43,393 nt of DNA, from NCBI GenBank assembly GCA_030748555.1, contig JASMLT010000010.1:1-43393 (forward strand). The letters are read 5' to 3'. The position numbers and the translations under genes are program-made. This document shows, piece by piece, positions 39,522 through 43,393 of the stretch (position 1 is the first letter of the stretch; every line of letters begins with the position of its first letter). The notes beneath the pieces are model-generated. The model made no database searches, had not been told where the DNA came from, and worked only from the letters and a program-made list of their open reading frames with translations. The DNA is from Acidimicrobiales bacterium (GTDB lineage Bacteria > Actinomycetota > Acidimicrobiia > Acidimicrobiales > MedAcidi-G1).

Positions 39522-41084
39522 ATGTCAATCTTAATGAAGGACTTTGCAGAAACTAAGGGCGAAGAGATTGCTTTAGTTGATGATAATCGTTCGATAACTT
39601 GGAAAGATTTTGATAAGCGGGTCAACTCGCTTATCAATGGTTTTAGAAAATCAGGTTTAGAGCAAGGTGATGCCGTTGCAATAATCGCAGGTAACCGGAT
39701 TGAATGGTTCGAAACCTCTTTTGCCTGTGCTCACGCTGGCCTTATATATGTGCCGGTCAATTGGCATTGGGTGGCCGATGAACTCGCTTATGTTTTCGAA
39801 GATTCCGGTTGCAAGGCAGTAATGGTCGATGAACGGTTTCAGGAAGAAGTTAAAAAAAGCCTGACGGATTCACGCTCTAATAACGTTTCTTTGGTTTTGC
39901 AGGTGGGTGGTGAACCTAATTCAAATTTTGTTGATTATGAAGATTTTTTAAGTGCTCAATCAGACGAAGAGCCTGACGGTCAGCTTCTGGGGGGGCCAAT
40001 GTTCTACACATCCGGAACTACTGGAAGACCAAAAGGGGTTCGGAGCGGTTTAACTGAATCTGGCCCAGGTGTCACTCCAGATGTTATGCAGCTGGTAGCT
40101 GCCGGATTTGCCGCCATGCTGCCAGTGCCGGGTGTAACAGCTCTTTGTGGCCCTGTCTATCATTCTGCCCAATGGGCGTTCTCGTGGCTGCCCATGATTG
40201 CTGGTTCTTCAGTTGTCATGCAACACAAGTTTGACCCGGCAGGCTTGCTATTAATGATGGAAGAACACAAAGCAACAAATGTTCACTTGGTGCCCACCCA
40301 ATTCAAGCGGCTATTGGACTTATCGGATGAGGAGAAGGAAAATTTCACTGGTGATTCTCTTGAAACCGTTTTACATGGTGCAGCACCGTGTCCACCAAAA
40401 GTTAAAACACAAATGATCGAGTGGTTTGGAGAAAAGATAACTGAATACTATGGCGCCACCGAAGGAGGGATAATTTCACTCATAAGTTCCCAAGAATGGC
40501 TAGAGAGAGGTGGAAGTTTAGGAAAACCACTTGAGACTATCGAAGCGATAGTCGTCGATGAATCTGGTAAGCGCTGCGAAAGTGGAGAAGAGGGAACCCT
40601 GTATTTCAGAAACTTAATGGGAACAGATTTTGAGTACCATAATGCTCCCGAAAAAACAGAAGCAGCACATCTAGAACCAGGTGTTTTCACATTTGGTGAT
40701 ATCGGTTTTTTGGATGCGGACGGCTATTTGTGGTTGAGTGATAGAAAGATAGACATGATAATTTCTGGTGGGGTTAATATTTACCCTGCTGAAATTGAGG
40801 GTGTTCTCGGTGGGCATCCCGAAGTCAAAGATGTGGCTGTCATCGGCATCCCGGACGAAGAATTTGGCGAACAGGTGAAAGCCATAGTGGTTCCGGGAGA
40901 AAATAAAGAAAATCTTGACTCCTTGGCAAAAGAATTGATCGCATATTGCAGAGAAAATCTAGCGGGTTATAAATCACCGAAATCAATAGATTTTCTAGAT
41001 GAATTGCCACGGACTGGAACGGGCAAAATTCAAAAACAACCATTGAGGGAACCATATTGGAAGGAAGAGGATAGGCGAATTTGA
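39522..41084 (+). CDS. Acyl-CoA synthetase (AMP-binding enzyme)
   Basis: The 520-residue adenylate-forming enzyme activates a carboxylic acid to its CoA thioester. Motifs are MFYTSGTTGRPKGV (P-loop), YYGATEGG, GDIGFLDADGYLWLSDRKIDMIISGGVNIYPAEIE (hinge and A8 region) and PRTGTGKIQK with the catalytic Lys. I use ATG 39522 with GGAAGGTAG just upstream; an in-frame ATG at 39477 adds 15 unlikely residues. Substrate is unknown; fatty or aromatic acids are both possible. The F420-type reductase starts one base after its stop, suggesting a shared catabolic role. Confidence 0.92.
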   Translation: MSILMKDFAETKGEEIALVDDNRSITWKDFDKRVNSLINGFRKSGLEQGDAVAIIAGNRIEWFETSFACAHAGLIYVPVNWHWVADELAYVFEDSGCKAVMVDERFQEEVKKSLTDSRSNNVSLVLQVGGEPNSNFVDYEDFLSAQSDEEPDGQLLGGPMFYTSGTTGRPKGVRSGLTESGPGVTPDVMQLVAAGFAAMLPVPGVTALCGPVYHSAQWAFSWLPMIAGSSVVMQHKFDPAGLLLMMEEHKATNVHLVPTQFKRLLDLSDEEKENFTGDSLETVLHGAAPCPPKVKTQMIEWFGEKITEYYGATEGGIISLISSQEWLERGGSLGKPLETIEAIVVDESGKRCESGEEGTLYFRNLMGTDFEYHNAPEKTEAAHLEPGVFTFGDIGFLDADGYLWLSDRKIDMIISGGVNIYPAEIEGVLGGHPEVKDVAVIGIPDEEFGEQVKAIVVPGENKENLDSLAKELIAYCRENLAGYKSPKSIDFLDELPRTGTGKIQKQPLREPYWKEEDRRI

Positions 41085-41085
41085 T

Positions 41086-41556
41086 ATGGAAATAGAGAAT
41101 CAAAAAATTGAACAATTTTGGGACACGCCAACACACTCACAAATAGTCGAGATTTCACATGCCCACGTGGAAGCATTAGAAGCGAGTGATGACGACAATG
41201 TGTGGCAACAGGTCGGCATGCATCACATAATCCTTACTACGACAGGTAGACGCTCTGGCAACAAGCATAAGTGTGCACTTCCGATTTGGCGCGATGCAGA
41301 TGGACACAGAGTGGTGGTTGGTTCGTTCGCCGGAGCGGATAAAGAACCTGATTGGTTAGCAAATCTTAGAGATAAAAATTCTAATGGGGAAGTAAAAATC
41401 AGAACGCAGAAGTCAGAGTATATTTCCGTCCCAGAAATTTTAGAAGGAGATGAGCGTGATCTGCTTTGGGATCAACTTTGTGAAGATAGGGCATGGTATA
41501 ACGACTATCAGAAACGAACAGAAAGAGTAATTCCTTTAATTAGATTCCCAGAGTAG
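41086..41556 (+). CDS. F420-dependent nitroreductase-like (DDN/F420H2_quin_red) protein
   Basis: The 156-residue protein resembles the deazaflavin-dependent nitroreductase group. ILTTTGRRSGNKHKCALPIW is the family signature near residue 50, followed by GHRVVVGSFAGADKEPDWLANLRDKN and a conserved C-terminal RVIPLIRF. Such proteins use reduced F420 to reduce quinones and other compounds, or sometimes bind other flavins. FbiC at 9755 shows that the cell can make the F420 chromophore. The gene starts one base after the acyl-CoA synthetase and is convergent with the SMP-30 gene. Confidence 0.88.
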   Translation: MEIENQKIEQFWDTPTHSQIVEISHAHVEALEASDDDNVWQQVGMHHIILTTTGRRSGNKHKCALPIWRDADGHRVVVGSFAGADKEPDWLANLRDKNSNGEVKIRTQKSEYISVPEILEGDERDLLWDQLCEDRAWYNDYQKRTERVIPLIRFPE

Positions 41557-41558
41557 GA

Positions 41559-42401
41559 CTATGGCATTCCAGAGTGAGGGATTTCAACCTGAGTGGTGTA
41601 GATAGCGCCTTCACCAGGATCGACCCCTGTCTCAGGATCGCTTGTAGCGGTAAGGATAAAAAGTGTTTTACCGTCGTTGCCTCCCAGCATGCAGGCAAAG
41701 GTACGTTGAGGCAAGTCAATTACGTCAGTTATTTCGCCACCTTCAATCACTCGCACAACCTGTGAGGAAAATGCATCAGCAAACCATATTCCATTATCAC
41801 TATCAAGAGTGCAGCCATCTGGTAAACGACCTGGCATTTCTGCCCAAATCCTACCTTCACTTAAAGTTCCGTCCGGGTGAATTGAAAACGCCGAGTATTG
41901 GCAGGAAAAAGTCTCCCCAACGATCAAAGTTTGTTGATCTTCTGTTATTACCGATCCATTCGGAAAATTGAGTCCTTCCGCAGCCACTGTTTTAGTTCCG
42001 TCTTCAGAGACTGCTGCAAGGTTTGCCATGACGGCAGGAGTTCCCGAGCCATAGTCATATCCGAAGTTGCCAACGTAAGCTATTCCACTTTTCGAAACGA
42101 CCATATCGTTGCAATGCCAAGTAGCGATGTCGTCTAACTCAGCGTGCACACTTAAATCGATGCCGTCATAGCGTAAAATTCTGCGACCTAACATTCCAAC
42201 AACAAGCAGGTCTCCGTTGGGAAGCCAGCCAAGTCCAGATGGCTGTTCATCACCTAAATCCAATATGACTTCACGTTTTCCATCAAGTGAAACTGTGTAT
42301 ACACGATGCTGAAAAAAGTCCGAATACCAAAGGAGGCCGTTGTGCCAGCGGGGCCCTTCACCAAAATCCAATCCACCAATCAATAATTCAATAGAAGCCA
42401 T
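41559..42401 (-). CDS. SMP-30/gluconolactonase family protein
   Basis: The 280-residue beta-propeller has GGLDFGEGPRW with the first metal-ligand Glu, WHCNDMVV with Asn, GLNFPNGSVI with Asn, and LPDGCTLDSDNGIWFADA with Asp, matching the SMP-30 metal site. Family members hydrolyse sugar lactones or other lactones. No signal peptide is present, so it is cytoplasmic. The substrate cannot be told. Its ATG lies at 42399-42401 with AAAAGGAAAA upstream; the divergent YciI-like gene begins 92 bases away. Confidence 0.92.
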   Translation of the reverse strand: MASIELLIGGLDFGEGPRWHNGLLWYSDFFQHRVYTVSLDGKREVILDLGDEQPSGLGWLPNGDLLVVGMLGRRILRYDGIDLSVHAELDDIATWHCNDMVVSKSGIAYVGNFGYDYGSGTPAVMANLAAVSEDGTKTVAAEGLNFPNGSVITEDQQTLIVGETFSCQYSAFSIHPDGTLSEGRIWAEMPGRLPDGCTLDSDNGIWFADAFSSQVVRVIEGGEITDVIDLPQRTFACMLGGNDGKTLFILTATSDPETGVDPGEGAIYTTQVEIPHSGMP

Positions 42402-42493
42402 AGTTTTCCTTTTAGTAAAAGAATATACATGCTGGAAGAATTAACTAACTTTTCTTGACAATTCAAAGTGTACGATCTCAGAGGAGGTAAGAA

Positions 42494-42778
42494 ATGCTTT
42501 TTGCTGTTTACGCGATAGATAACGAAGATTCTCTTCAGCTTAGAATGAGCACCCGAGAGAGCCATCTTGCATACCTGTCAAACTCTCCACTTGTTTTTGC
42601 TGGACCTCTTTTAGACGAGCAAGGGAATATGTGTGGCTCTTTGATCGTGCTGGATATGCAAGATATTTCCGAGGTTAAGGATTTTATTGAAAATGACCCC
42701 TACGCAATCGCCGGTTTGTTCAAAAGTGTTGCAATCAGAAGGTTTGTCAAGGCTTTCCCACGAGATGAAATCAATTAG
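42494..42778 (+). CDS. YciI-like protein
   Basis: The 94-residue protein has the YciI fold pattern: MLFAVYAIDNED, ESHLAYL with the conserved His, LVFAGPLLDEQGNMCGSLIVLDM, and DPYAIAGLFKSVAIRRF with the conserved Asp. Members are small ferredoxin-like-fold dimers sometimes with dehalogenase-like or unknown activity. A strong ribosome site (GAGGAGG) lies before ATG 42494. The GlpD-like gene starts 2 bases after its stop, so they are likely co-transcribed. Confidence 0.88.
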   Translation: MLFAVYAIDNEDSLQLRMSTRESHLAYLSNSPLVFAGPLLDEQGNMCGSLIVLDMQDISEVKDFIENDPYAIAGLFKSVAIRRFVKAFPRDEIN

Positions 42779-42780
42779 GT

Positions 42781-43393
42781 ATGAAATTAATATCAGCGGA
42801 AATCGAAAAAGAACGCTCTGCGAATATTGAAGAAATCTCGAAGACAAACTTCGATGCACTTATCATCGGAGGCGGTATCAATGGGGCTGTTTCAGCTCTT
42901 GCGTTGCGATCGCATGGCGTGAATGTTGGGCTATTCGAGAAGAATGATTTCGCTTCAGGAGTAAGTCAGGAATCTTCAAATTTGGTGTGGGGTGGATTCA
43001 AGTACTTGGAAAGCTATGAATTGAAGCTCGTTATGGAGCTATGTCATTCAAGAAACCGGTTAGCTCGTGCTTACCCATCAAGATTAGTTGAGAAGAGATT
43101 TCTTGCAGCTCTTGATTCCTCTTCTCCTTTCCCTCCGTGGTTCGCCTCCATTGGGGCCAACGCGTATTGGGGTATTGGACAGTTTGCTACTAAAAGACCG
43201 CGCTACCGATCACCTAGAACTATTAAAAGACTCGAGCCTTCTGTGAGAGTCGACAATTTGATCGGAGGAATCGAATATTCCGACTATTTGATTGTTGATA
43301 ATGATTCAAGATTCGTTATTCAAATGATTGTGGACGCCAAAAACAGAGGAGCGTCAGTAAGTAATTACATGACCGTCTTGGATGCTGAATATT
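42781..43393 (+). CDS. Glycerol-3-phosphate dehydrogenase-like FAD enzyme, N-terminal part
   Basis: From ATG 42781 the frame stays open for 204 codons to the window edge. It has the FAD-binding motif ALIIGGGINGAVSALALRSHG, then FEKNDFASGVSQESSNLVWGG and KYLESYELKLV, all characteristic of GlpD-type dehydrogenases, which oxidise glycerol 3-phosphate to dihydroxyacetone phosphate at the membrane. The usual motif here is DFASGTSSRSSKLIHGG; the altered residues (GVSQES, VWGG) hint at a divergent subfamily. Two GDPD genes in the window could supply glycerol 3-phosphate. The C-terminal part is outside. Confidence 0.85.
   Translation, partial: MKLISAEIEKERSANIEEISKTNFDALIIGGGINGAVSALALRSHGVNVGLFEKNDFASGVSQESSNLVWGGFKYLESYELKLVMELCHSRNRLARAYPSRLVEKRFLAALDSSSPFPPWFASIGANAYWGIGQFATKRPRYRSPRTIKRLEPSVRVDNLIGGIEYSDYLIVDNDSRFVIQMIVDAKNRGASVSNYMTVLDAEY

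Noticed and set aside
42455-42460. Perfect TTGACA before the YciI-like gene
   Set aside because: No -10-like hexamer lies 16-18 bases downstream, so it cannot be called a promoter.

Overview
The window is AT-rich, gene-dense and almost entirely single-copy core genome. It combines a full Pup-proteasome locus (mpa, dop, pup, prcB, prcA, pafA, pafB, pafC) followed by tatB-tatC-helY, a fused CofG-CofH F420 synthase (FbiC), an F420-type nitroreductase and a mycobacterial-type transaldolase. This set indicates an actinobacterium. The low GC and FbiC point to a streamlined, probably aquatic, Acidimicrobiia-like lineage; that placement is inference from gene content. I saw no phage, insertion sequence, CRISPR array, tRNA or rRNA gene, and no gene-free gap above about 160 bases.

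Layout. 1-4180: the 5' part of a glycerophosphodiester phosphodiesterase, a divergent pyruvate kinase whose upstream region carries two inverted repeats with one shared half-site, a small membrane protein with an outer Cys cluster, MobA, RNase D with a non-canonical start, and a small charged protein. 4177-9753: a ClC chloride protein with CBS domains on the minus strand, then the glycolate oxidase operon glcD-glcE-glcF plus a coiled-coil mini-gene. 9755-15702 (minus): tkt-tal-hxlR-fbiC, apparently one operon joining the non-oxidative pentose phosphate pathway to F420 synthesis. 15858-20157 (plus): PBP4-type carboxypeptidase, LON-domain protein, three small membrane or basic proteins, TrmI, and a lipoprotein serine protease, nearly all overlapping or abutting.

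20162-34245: a minus-strand ferredoxin, then the proteasome block. Mpa ends in GQYL. Pup ends in GGE, not GGQ, so it needs no deamidation before ligation. Dop should therefore act mainly as the depupylase here. Candidate hairpins or palindromes sit at the pup/prcB, prcA/pafA and pafA/pafB junctions. PafBC, LepB, a minus-strand GDPD, TatB, TatC, a short HelY helicase and a degenerate diacylglycerol-kinase-like protein follow.

34268-43393: a thioesterase-like protein; a TPP-riboswitch-controlled thiamine importer (thiB-thiP, no ATPase gene nearby); an SDR; two small membrane proteins on the minus strand; an acyl-CoA synthetase with an F420-type nitroreductase directly behind it; an SMP-30 protein; a YciI-like protein; and the 5' part of a GlpD-like dehydrogenase cut by the window edge.

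I did not find a wholly new defence or mobile system. The strongest leads are the Pup-GGE locus with its junction hairpins, the small-membrane-protein trio upstream of trmI, the lipid-kinase-like protein without its GGDGT motif, the ClC protein lacking the internal proton glutamate, the pyruvate kinase with altered cation-site residues, and the RNase D start.
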